In this document: in pieces, positions 15,271 to 21,028 of the stretch
Position numbering within the stretch: the first letter of the stretch is position 1
Layout: each line of letters starts with the position of its first letter
Origin: Desulfobacteraceae bacterium UBA2230
GTDB lineage: Bacteria > Desulfobacterota > Desulfobacteria > Desulfobacterales > Desulfosarcinaceae
NCBI GenBank assembly: GCA_002348005.1
Contig: DDYQ01000223.1
Span: 1-21,605 of the forward strand
Reading direction: 5' to 3'
Length of the DNA: 21,605 nt
Program-made: the position numbers and the translations under genes
The notes under the pieces: model-generated
Told to the model about the DNA's origin: nothing
Database searches by the model: none
The model's input: only the letters and a program-made list of their open reading frames with translations

Positions 15271-15297
15271 AAAAAAATCTCGCGGCACCCCGGCGCC
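15271..15297 (-). terminator. Terminator-like hairpin in the leader of the methyltransferase gene
   Basis: Reading the minus strand: GGCGC (15297-15293), loop CGGG, GTGCC (15288-15284), six bases, then seven T (15277-15271). It lies about 80 bases upstream of the methyltransferase start and on its strand, so it could be an attenuator or the end of a transcript from further right. The six-base spacing before the T-run is longer than ideal. Confidence 0.3.
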
Positions 15298-15621
15298 AAC
15301 CCTCGCCCTTGCTGCACGCGCAGGGGGCGACGTTCAGCATGCGGTCGGCCAGATGCTGAATGGCAGCGATGGGTTCCTATTCTGCCCGGCTCCGCCTAGC
15401 GTTGCGAAAAGAACGCTTCACCGCCGAAACACCGATCCCGCAATTTTTCGGGATTGCACATGGCGGCGTTCCTTTCTATTGCATCATCTGCATCGGACGG
15501 ATAAAACCCGGTTCAAGAAGAGCACCGCGCCGGTGAATTTACCAAAGCGTTATTTCATCGAAGCGCAGCAACTTGTCAAGGACGATTAAACAATTTTAAT
15601 CCGCTGAAACTCCCTCGGGTG

Positions 15622-15627
15622 TACAAT
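15622..15627 (+). promoter_or_regulatory. -10-like element directly upstream of trmO
   Basis: TACAAT lies seven bases before the ATG at 15635, and no Shine-Dalgarno is visible. If used, transcription would start at or next to the A of the ATG, giving a leaderless mRNA. No good -35 is found 16-18 bases upstream. An alternative promoter is TTGTCA (15573-15578) with a TTTAAT/TTAATC -10, which would give a leader of about 30 nt. Confidence 0.3.
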
Positions 15628-15634
15628 CTTTTAT

Positions 15635-16384
15635 ATGGCAGCCATGAACCCGTTCACCTTCCAGCCCATCGGTCAAATCCGCTCCTGCTTCACCCAGAAA
15701 TTCGGCATCCCCCGTCAACCCGGTCTGGTGCCCGAGGCCACCGCCGTTCTTGAGATCCACCCACCCTTTCACGATCCGGAAGGTTTCCGTGGTCTGGAAG
15801 GCTTTTCGCATATCTGGATTCTCTTCGTATTCCACGCCTGCGCGTCCGCAAAGCGGCGAACAACCGTCCGTCCGCCGCGCTTGGGGGGTAATCGGCGCTT
15901 GGGTATCTTTGCAACCCGTTCAGGATTCAGACCCAACCCGATCGGTCAGTCGGTTGTGGAAATGACGGGTCTAGAAGCCCGCAGAGATATGTTCGTGCTT
16001 TATCTGAAGGGGATCGATCTTCTGGACAGGACGCCGGTACTGGACATCAAACCCTACCTGCCGTATGCCGACTGCCTGCCCCGGGCAGCGGCCGGCTACG
16101 CCCGGCAGCCGCCTGCGACTGCCCCGGTAATCTTCAGTGAACAGGCCGCGCAGGCCTGCCGGCAGCTGGAGTCGCAATATCCCGAGTTGCGCCGCCTGAT
16201 CGGCGCCCTTCTGGCCCAGGATCCGCGGCCGGCCTATCGCAGCGCCGACGCTGCGGAATACGGAATGCAGTTGTGGGATTTGAATGTCCGCTTTAAAATG
16301 CTGCCCGATTGCATTGCCGTGCAATCGGTCGGGCCGTGTGCAGGCCCTGCATCCCCGTGCCAGACTCATCCCGGCGGGGAGTAG
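15635..16384 (+). CDS. trmO: tRNA (N6-threonylcarbamoyladenosine37-N6)-methyltransferase TrmO
   Basis: TrmO (TsaA/YaeB) methylates t6A37 to m6t6A in tRNA-Thr using SAM, through an unusual beta-barrel fold. The 249 residues match the E. coli size (235). Diagnostic stretches are 'PIGQIRSCFTQKFGIPRQPG', 'GLEGFSHIWILFVFHAC', 'RPPRLGGNRRLGIFATRSGF' followed by 'RPNPIGQSVVE', and 'GIDLLDRTPVLDIKPYLPYAD'. The start is uncertain between ATG 15635 and ATG 15644; neither has a visible Shine-Dalgarno. The gene stands alone, and its last 19 bases overlap in antisense with the 3' end of the dehydrogenase-like gene. The older symbol is tsaA. Confidence 0.95.
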   Translation: MAAMNPFTFQPIGQIRSCFTQKFGIPRQPGLVPEATAVLEIHPPFHDPEGFRGLEGFSHIWILFVFHACASAKRRTTVRPPRLGGNRRLGIFATRSGFRPNPIGQSVVEMTGLEARRDMFVLYLKGIDLLDRTPVLDIKPYLPYADCLPRAAAGYARQPPATAPVIFSEQAAQACRQLESQYPELRRLIGALLAQDPRPAYRSADAAEYGMQLWDLNVRFKMLPDCIAVQSVGPCAGPASPCQTHPGGE

Positions 16385-17493
16385 GATATCCGGTAGATGG
16401 CGCCGTTTTGATCGTCCGATACCAGGAGACTGCCGTCCTCCATCAGCTCCACGTCGACCGGCCGGCCCCAACTGATGTCGCCGATCAACCAGCCCTGGGC
16501 AAAAGGCTCGTAACTGACCGCCCGATCACCCTGCAACCGGACCAGCGTGACCCGGTAACCGATCTTGGAGCTGCGGTTCCAGGAGCCGTGTTCGGCGATG
16601 AAAATCTGCCCCTGATAGGTCGTCGGAAACATGCGGCCGGTATAAAAGCGCATTCCCAGTGCGGCCACGTGGGGGCCCAGGTTTATGGCCGGCGGCGTGG
16701 TTCGGGCACAATCGCCGGGACTGCCGAATTCGGGATCGACGATGGCAACGCCGTGGCAATTCGGATATCCGAAGTGCATGCCCGGTTCAGGGGCATAGTT
16801 CAGTTCATCCGGCGGCTGATCGTCTCCCAGCCAGTCGCGGCCGTTGTCAGTGAACCACAGCTTTCCGGTCTCGGGATGCCAGTCGAAGCCCACCGTATTG
16901 CGCACGCCCCCGGCCACGATCTCCATTTCGCTGCCGTCCCGGTTGATGCGAGTTATCGTGGCGAAGACCGGGTCGTCAGACTGGCAGATATTGCACGGCG
17001 CCCCCACCGGCACATAGAGCCTTCCGTCCGGGCCGAAGCGTATAAATTTCCAACCATGGCTGCGTTCCTGAGGGTAGCGGTCAAAAACCACTTCGGGAGC
17101 AGGCGGTTTTTCCAGGTTGGCTTCAATACGGCGATAGCGCAGGACACGTGATATTTCGGCCACGTAGAGATCCCCGTCCCAAAGGGCCACACCATTGGGC
17201 ATCGTGAGCCCCTCGGCGATGGTGACCACCCGATCGGCGCGCCGGTCGCCGTCCTGATCCAGCACGGCATAGACCCGGCCGCTTTTGCGTGTTCCGACAA
17301 AGAGCACTCCGGAGGGACTCAAAGCCATCGAGCGCGCCTCAGGAACATCCTCGGCGTAAAGATCAATTTTAAATCCAGGCGGCAGTTCGATGCTCTTGAG
17401 CATCAGCTTGGTTTTAAAATCAGCGTGGGCTGGCAGAGCACCCGTCAAGAACACTCCCAAAAGGCAAACTGCGATCCAGTGTCGTTTTCGCAT
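16366..17493 (-). CDS. Exported sorbosone/glucose dehydrogenase-like beta-propeller protein
   Basis: A 375-residue protein of the PQQ-dependent L-sorbosone/soluble glucose dehydrogenase family, a six-bladed propeller. It begins with a Sec signal peptide: basic MRKRHW, a hydrophobic core to about residue 20, and a likely cut after AHA (24), so it acts in the periplasm. Family stretches are 'LPPGFKIDLYAEDVPEARSM', 'VFVGTRKSGRVYAVLDQDGD' like spans, 'GLTMPNGVALWDGDLYVAE', 'WKFIRFGPDGRLYVPVGAPC' and 'WHPETGKLWFTDNGRDWLGDD'. Substrate cannot be read from sequence, and many family members have no proven activity. The ATG has AAGGG eight bases upstream and a TATAAT further up. The gene's 3' end overlaps trmO by 19 bases. 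Confidence 0.9.
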   Translation of the reverse strand: MRKRHWIAVCLLGVFLTGALPAHADFKTKLMLKSIELPPGFKIDLYAEDVPEARSMALSPSGVLFVGTRKSGRVYAVLDQDGDRRADRVVTIAEGLTMPNGVALWDGDLYVAEISRVLRYRRIEANLEKPPAPEVVFDRYPQERSHGWKFIRFGPDGRLYVPVGAPCNICQSDDPVFATITRINRDGSEMEIVAGGVRNTVGFDWHPETGKLWFTDNGRDWLGDDQPPDELNYAPEPGMHFGYPNCHGVAIVDPEFGSPGDCARTTPPAINLGPHVAALGMRFYTGRMFPTTYQGQIFIAEHGSWNRSSKIGYRVTLVRLQGDRAVSYEPFAQGWLIGDISWGRPVDVELMEDGSLLVSDDQNGAIYRISYSPPG

Positions 17494-17547
17494 GTCCTGA
17501 CCCTTTCCGTGTTTTCAGAGCACTAAGCCGGGCCGGAGGCGACAGAG

Positions 17548-17553
17548 ATTATA
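17548..17553 (-). promoter_or_regulatory. -10 element for the dehydrogenase-like gene
   Basis: A perfect TATAAT on the minus strand (ATTATA on plus) lies about 55 bases upstream of the start codon at 17493. No strong -35 is seen 16-18 bases upstream, so an activator may be needed. It is interleaved with the divergent promoter for the thioredoxin gene. Confidence 0.4.
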
Positions 17554-17567
17554 ATTTGCGCCGACCC

Positions 17568-17594
17568 TTGACGGCATAATGGCAGCAGAATAAT
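17568..17594 (+). promoter_or_regulatory. Candidate promoter of the thioredoxin-HEAT gene
   Basis: TTGACG (17568-17573, five of six) is followed by AATAAT (17589-17594, five of six) at 15 bases, or TAATAA at 17. Transcription near 17601 would leave too little room for a ribosome site before GTG 17609 but a good leader for GTG 17660, which supports the later start. Confidence 0.4.
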
Positions 17595-17659
17595 AACCAG
17601 GTAGCAGCGTGTCAAAACGGAACGCTTGTATACCCATTCAGGTTAAAAGGATAGACCCG

Positions 17660-18628
17660 GTGACCCCACAAGACACCGAAACCATTCGAGCCTGGTCGGC
17701 GACGGTACAAAGCCCGGTGCGCATCACGCTGATACCGGCCAAAGACGACCCGGCGAGCGCGCATTTCTCCCGGTTCTGCGATCAACTGAAGACTTTACTT
17801 CCCGACCTGACGATCAAACGGGAGAGCGATGCACCGTTTCCGGGACCGGCATTCCTGATGGGCCGGAATGCCAACATCGTCTACCGCGCCATACCAGAGA
17901 AGCTCGAATTGCCACCCTTTCTGGAAGCGTTGGGCGCGGCCGGAAATGATCCGTCCGCACCGGATATTGCGGCCCAAGTGGCATCGATCGAATTGCCGCT
18001 GCTGCTGACTCTGTACATCTCGCCGCATTGCCCGCACTGCCCGCATGCCGTGCGCCGGTTTTTTCATCTGGCTTCCCTGGCGTCCAAAATCCGCCTTACC
18101 GTCATCGACGGCCTTCTGTTCGAAGCCCAGGCCCAGACCGACCGCATCCGATCGGTGCCGACTCTGATTCTGGACGGCCAGTTTCGCTGGAGCGGTCAGA
18201 TCGACATCCGCGAGGTTCTGGATACGGCCGTTCATCGCGACCCCGTCCGCATTTCAGCCCTCTCGTTGCGCCAACTGCTGGAGGAGGGCGGCGCGGCGCA
18301 GGCGGCGCAGGTGATGATCGAAAACAACGCCCTATTCCCCGCCCTTTTAGAACTGCTGGTCGATTCACGCTGGTCGGTGCGTCTTGGAGCCATGGTGACC
18401 GTTGAGTATCTGGTGGAGTCGGCGCCTGACCTGGCCGCCGGCATGCTCGAACCCCTGTGGGAGCGTTTCGATGCACTTGACAGCCAGGTTCAGGGCGATG
18501 TGGTGCATGTGTTCGGACAGATCGAAACACCGATCGCCAGGCAGTACCTGGAACGGGTCGTTCAAGGACCGTATGACGGCGAGGTGCGGCAGGCAGCGGC
18601 CGAGGCAATGCAATCCCGGCAGGAGTAA
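17660..18628 (+). CDS. Thioredoxin-family protein fused to HEAT-like repeats
   Basis: A 322-residue protein. Residues about 10-95 look like a first, cysteine-free thioredoxin fold ('SPVRITLIPAKDDPASAHFSRFC'). A second fold has the redox motif LYISPHCPHCPHAVRRFF (C124, C127, CPHC) and the cis-proline segment 'RSVPTLILDGQFRWSG', the two-domain plan of glutaredoxin-like disulfide oxidoreductases. The last 110 residues are helical with HEAT-like units ('SRWSVRLGAMVTVEYLVE', 'YDGEVRQAAAEAM'). No signal peptide is seen, so it should be cytosolic. GTG 17660 follows AAGGA by eight bases and starts MTPQDTETIRAW; GTG 17609 is an alternative adding 17 residues. It converges with rmuC, 18 bases apart. 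Substrate unknown. Confidence 0.85.
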   Translation: MTPQDTETIRAWSATVQSPVRITLIPAKDDPASAHFSRFCDQLKTLLPDLTIKRESDAPFPGPAFLMGRNANIVYRAIPEKLELPPFLEALGAAGNDPSAPDIAAQVASIELPLLLTLYISPHCPHCPHAVRRFFHLASLASKIRLTVIDGLLFEAQAQTDRIRSVPTLILDGQFRWSGQIDIREVLDTAVHRDPVRISALSLRQLLEEGGAAQAAQVMIENNALFPALLELLVDSRWSVRLGAMVTVEYLVESAPDLAAGMLEPLWERFDALDSQVQGDVVHVFGQIETPIARQYLERVVQGPYDGEVRQAAAEAMQSRQE

Positions 18629-18646
18629 TCGTTGGATCGGTCTGGC

Positions 18647-20272
18647 CTATTCCACGGCAGTCGGGTCCGGCAGGGCCGGTGGATCGGCTTCGGCCACCTC
18701 CACGATGCGCGCGGGCAGCTCCTTGCCCGCTTTCACACCCATTGCCTTCAGTTCCTGACTGCGCCGCACCAGGTTGCCGCGGCCGGTCGCCAGGCGGTCA
18801 AAGGCGCTGCGGTAAGCGGCCTTGGCTTTATCGAGCTGATGGCCGATCTCCTCCAGGGCGCCGATGAAGCCCACAAATTTATCATACAGCGCTCCCCCTT
18901 TTTTGGCGATCTCCAGAGCATAACGGTTCTGGTATTCGTAGCGCCAGATGTTCTGGATCGTGCGCAGCGTCACCAGCAGGGTTGAGGGGCTGACCAGCAT
19001 AATATTCTTCTCGAAGGCTTCGCCGAAGATGCCGCCGTCCTTTTCCACGGCGGCCAGAAACGCGGCTTCCACAGGAATGAACATCAACACGAAATCGAGA
19101 CTGCGCACCCCTTCGAGGTCCTGGTAGTCTTTGGCCGCCAGTTGTCGCAAATGCGTCCGCAGCGCCTCTACATGCGCCCGTAAGGCCGCTTCCTTCTCAG
19201 CCGGGTCCTCGCTGTTGAAAAAGGCTTCGTAATCCCGCAGCGACACCTTGGCATCGATGATCACATCCTTGCCCTCGGGAAGGCGCACAATCACATCCGG
19301 CTGGTAGCGCCTGCCCTGCGGATCGGCACAGCTCACCTGAACCTCGTATTCGCGACCCCTCTGCAGTCCGGAGGCCTCCAAAACACGTTCCAGCACGACT
19401 TCGCCCCAATTGCCGCGCGTTTTGCTGTCCCCTTTCAGCGCCCGCGTAAGGTTCAGCGCTTCCCTGCCGATGCGCTGGTTCAACTCCTTCAGGTGATTGA
19501 TCTCGGCCTGCAGGGCGGCCCGATCGCGCGCCTCTTTATCATAAACATCTTCCACGCGCTTTTTGAAATCGCCGAGCTGTTCGCGCAGCGGGCTGATGAG
19601 TTGATCGATGCTGGCGCGGTTTTGTTTGCTAAACGTGTTGCTCTTTTCCTCGAAGATGCGCTGCGCCAGATGCTGGAACTCGTGCTTGAGCTGTTCGCGT
19701 GCATTACTGAGCAACGCAATTTTCTCTGCGGATTGCTTGCTCTGTTCGGCCAGGGAGGTCTTCAGTCCAGTCAAATCAGCATGGTACTGGCCGGCCTGGC
19801 GTTGACTTTCCTGCAGCTTGGCGCGCAGGTGTTCGTTTTCGGTTTCGGCTTTCTGCAGATATTTTGATTTTTCCAACGCCTGCGCCAGAGCAGCCGATTC
19901 CCGGCGCAAGTCGCCCTGAAGTTGAACGATCTGATTTCGGCAATCCCCGAGTTCCCTTTCCAACCGGGCGATGCCCTGCACGCGGGTTTCAAGCGCTGCC
20001 CGATTTGCAGCGGTTTCCGAATAGCGCGCCTGCCACAACTGCACCTCCTGGACCGCCCGGGTATGGCGCGCCTGCCAGTCGGAAAGCGACGCTTGCTGGG
20101 AATCGATCTGCTGCCGCAGCAGACCTGCTTCGGACTGCGCGGCGGCCGATTGTTCGTTCAGCCGGACCACCAGACGGATGCGTATCCAGAAGAACGCGAC
20201 AAGGCCGGTGATCAATACCCCCAGGCCCGCAGCGAACAGATGGGCAGCGTAACGTTGTAAAAAGTCGAACAC
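18647..20272 (-). CDS. rmuC: DNA recombination protein RmuC
   Basis: RmuC limits recombination at inverted repeats and is thought to be a nuclease of the restriction-endonuclease-like fold. The 541-residue product has an N-terminal membrane helix (about 10-33), a long coiled coil rich in Q, E and A (about 40-230), and the conserved domain with 'LKGDSKTRGNWGEVVLERVL', 'DVIVRLPEGKDVIIDAKVSL', 'RDYEAFF', 'LDFVLMFIPVEAAF' and 'LVSPSTLLVTLRTIQNIWR'. GTG 20272 is chosen: GGAAG lies eight bases upstream and the frame then opens directly into the membrane helix. The 105-residue extension to 20587 is low-complexity and rejected. E. coli RmuC has 475 residues. The stop is 18 bases from the thioredoxin gene's stop. 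Confidence 0.94.
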   Translation of the reverse strand: MFDFLQRYAAHLFAAGLGVLITGLVAFFWIRIRLVVRLNEQSAAAQSEAGLLRQQIDSQQASLSDWQARHTRAVQEVQLWQARYSETAANRAALETRVQGIARLERELGDCRNQIVQLQGDLRRESAALAQALEKSKYLQKAETENEHLRAKLQESQRQAGQYHADLTGLKTSLAEQSKQSAEKIALLSNAREQLKHEFQHLAQRIFEEKSNTFSKQNRASIDQLISPLREQLGDFKKRVEDVYDKEARDRAALQAEINHLKELNQRIGREALNLTRALKGDSKTRGNWGEVVLERVLEASGLQRGREYEVQVSCADPQGRRYQPDVIVRLPEGKDVIIDAKVSLRDYEAFFNSEDPAEKEAALRAHVEALRTHLRQLAAKDYQDLEGVRSLDFVLMFIPVEAAFLAAVEKDGGIFGEAFEKNIMLVSPSTLLVTLRTIQNIWRYEYQNRYALEIAKKGGALYDKFVGFIGALEEIGHQLDKAKAAYRSAFDRLATGRGNLVRRSQELKAMGVKAGKELPARIVEVAEADPPALPDPTAVE

Positions 20273-20617
20273 AGTCGGATCTTCCTTTTTTGAATCCGTT
20301 TCGTTGCCGGACGGCGCCTTGCTATGGCTTGCACATACCGGCAAACGGCCTCTAAAGCAATGCCCGAGTGAGCGGCGGACCGTCCGCGGCCCCGGACCGG
20401 CCGGCAGCCGGGAAAAAGCAAAAAAAACTCGCGCGTTGGATCCGGCTGTGCTATACGGCAGCGGAAGTAATGACCTGGATCGAACGATAGCGGTCGACAC
20501 GGCAGGTGCGTTGCCCTCGCCGGCCGCAACCGCTACCGTTCCCGCCGACGCCGATCGTCTGTCACCCGATTCAGACCTGCCCGGCATGATGCAGTGCGCC
20601 TTGTGGCGATGAAGCCG
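20273..20617. other. Upstream region of rmuC
   Basis: 345 bases without a supported gene. It is GC-rich with a near-perfect palindrome GCGGAC-C-GTCCGC (20375-20387) and further CCGG-rich repeats up to about 20415, next to A-runs (about 20415-20430). A TATAGC -10-like hexamer for rmuC on the minus strand lies near 20451 with a poor -35. Nothing decisive is visible. Confidence 0.4.
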
Positions 20618-20632
20618 ATTTAAAAATCAATT
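20618..20632 (+). repeat. Direct repeat, copy 1, upstream of cdhD
   Basis: ATTTAAAAATCAATT occurs here and again at 20738-20752, exactly 120 bases apart. The two copies bracket the candidate cdhD promoter and the palindrome at 20679-20697. Exact 15-base identity in a short gap suggests binding sites for one regulator or an old duplication. Confidence 0.65.
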
Positions 20633-20656
20633 TGAGTTCATAGCCGGCTATATCTG

Positions 20657-20685
20657 TTGACAAAAAAAACACCTCTATATTAAGG
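20657..20685 (+). promoter_or_regulatory. Candidate promoter of cdhD
   Basis: A consensus TTGACA (20657-20662) precedes an AT-rich stretch; the best -10 choices are ATTAAG (16-base spacer) or TTAAGG (17), both weak, or TATATT at a too short 13. A perfect -35 with a weak -10 overlapped by a palindrome fits a regulated promoter. The leader would be about 335 nt. Confidence 0.45.
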
Positions 20686-20697
20686 TGAGGCCTTAAT
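20679..20697. promoter_or_regulatory. Operator-like palindrome at the cdhD promoter
   Basis: ATTAAGG (20679-20685), five bases TGAGG, CCTTAAT (20691-20697): perfect 7-base arms lying over the -10 and start region of the candidate promoter. A repressor site is the simplest reading; as RNA it would be a small hairpin near the 5' end. Confidence 0.45.
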
Positions 20698-20737
20698 TTG
20701 AAGTGCGTGCAAGCATAAGTTTTAATCTTTTGAAATA

Positions 20738-20752
20738 ATTTAAAAATCAATT
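20738..20752 (+). repeat. Direct repeat, copy 2, upstream of cdhD
   Basis: Second copy of ATTTAAAAATCAATT (first at 20618-20632). It lies about 60 bases downstream of the candidate start point, inside the leader. Confidence 0.65.
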
Positions 20753-20762
20753 ATGCGCAAAG

Positions 20763-20796
20763 TCGACGGTCACGCCCGCGCGGCGGGAAGCGTCGA
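20763..20796 (+). other. Two-part hairpin in the cdhD leader
   Basis: An outer stem TCGACG/CGTCGA (20763-20768, 20791-20796) encloses an inner stem CCCGC/GCGGG (20775-20779, 20783-20787) with a 6/3 internal loop. It is the only GC-rich element in this AT-rich leader. I could not match it to a riboswitch class I know. Confidence 0.4.
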
Positions 20797-20835
20797 GCCA
20801 TGCACGTCTAGAATTTCGTACTCACTGGAGTGGTA

Positions 20836-21018
20836 TTGTTGAAAAAGGATATGGATCGGCTATCCCGGCACGCTGAAACGTCCATCCGAAGGACCGTCTC
20901 TATTTATCCTCACAGCTTATCTACCGTCGTAGATTTCAGAATAAAACTGGGAAAGGAGGTTGATTGCCCTCTCAAAGCGTTTTTCTCGGAATTGCCTACA
21001 TTAACCGGTATACGATAA
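20836..21018 (+). CDS. Possible 60-residue ORF in the cdhD leader
   Basis: An open frame starts with tandem TTG codons (20836, 20839), five or eight bases after GGAG (20827-20830), and ends with TAA 21016-21018, whose last two bases lie in the AAGGAGG ribosome site of cdhD. The peptide is basic at the start (LLKKDMDRLSRHAETSIRR) and matches nothing I recognise. Codon use lacks the G/C third positions of neighbouring genes. It overlaps the 20-codon ORF in another frame; at most one of the two is likely to matter. Confidence 0.22.
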   Translation: MLKKDMDRLSRHAETSIRRTVSIYPHSLSTVVDFRIKLGKEVDCPLKAFFSELPTLTGIR

Positions 21019-21026
21019 GGAGGTAA
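20964..21026 (+). CDS. Possible 20-residue leader peptide of cdhD
   Basis: A strong AAGGAGG (20953-20959) lies four bases before TTG 20964, which opens a 20-codon frame (MPSQSVFLGIAYINRYTIRR). Its last two sense codons, AGG AGG (21018-21023), are the Shine-Dalgarno of cdhD, and its TAA (21024-21026) ends two bases before the cdhD TTG. Ribosomes on this frame would cover the cdhD ribosome site. Whether it is translated is unknown. Confidence 0.3.
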   Translation: MPSQSVFLGIAYINRYTIRR

Positions 21027-21028
21027 CT

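Larger units (their letters stand above)
15190..15634. other. Gap between divergent methyltransferase and trmO
   Basis: This 445-base gap holds no gene I can support. A 127-codon plus-strand frame (15206-15589) is open but looks like noise. It contains a terminator-like hairpin with T7 on the minus strand (listed separately), a perfect 8-base inverted repeat TTCAGCAT/ATGCTGAA (15333-15340, 15353-15360), and a stem of eight pairs with one G-U, CGATCCCG/CGGGATTG (15433-15440, 15449-15456). The right end is AT-rich and probably carries the trmO promoter. Confidence 0.5.

Noticed and set aside
15206..15589. 127-codon plus-strand frame in the gap before trmO
   Set aside because: No ribosome site, no recognisable motif and irregular third-position composition.
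20273..20587. Upstream extension of rmuC by 105 residues
   Set aside because: Low-complexity, Arg/Ser/Pro-rich sequence ahead of the natural N-terminal membrane helix; GTG 20272 has a good ribosome site.
20690..21028. Cobalamin, SAM, THF or c-di-GMP riboswitch upstream of cdhD
   Set aside because: None of the conserved core sequences of these classes could be found by eye in the leader.
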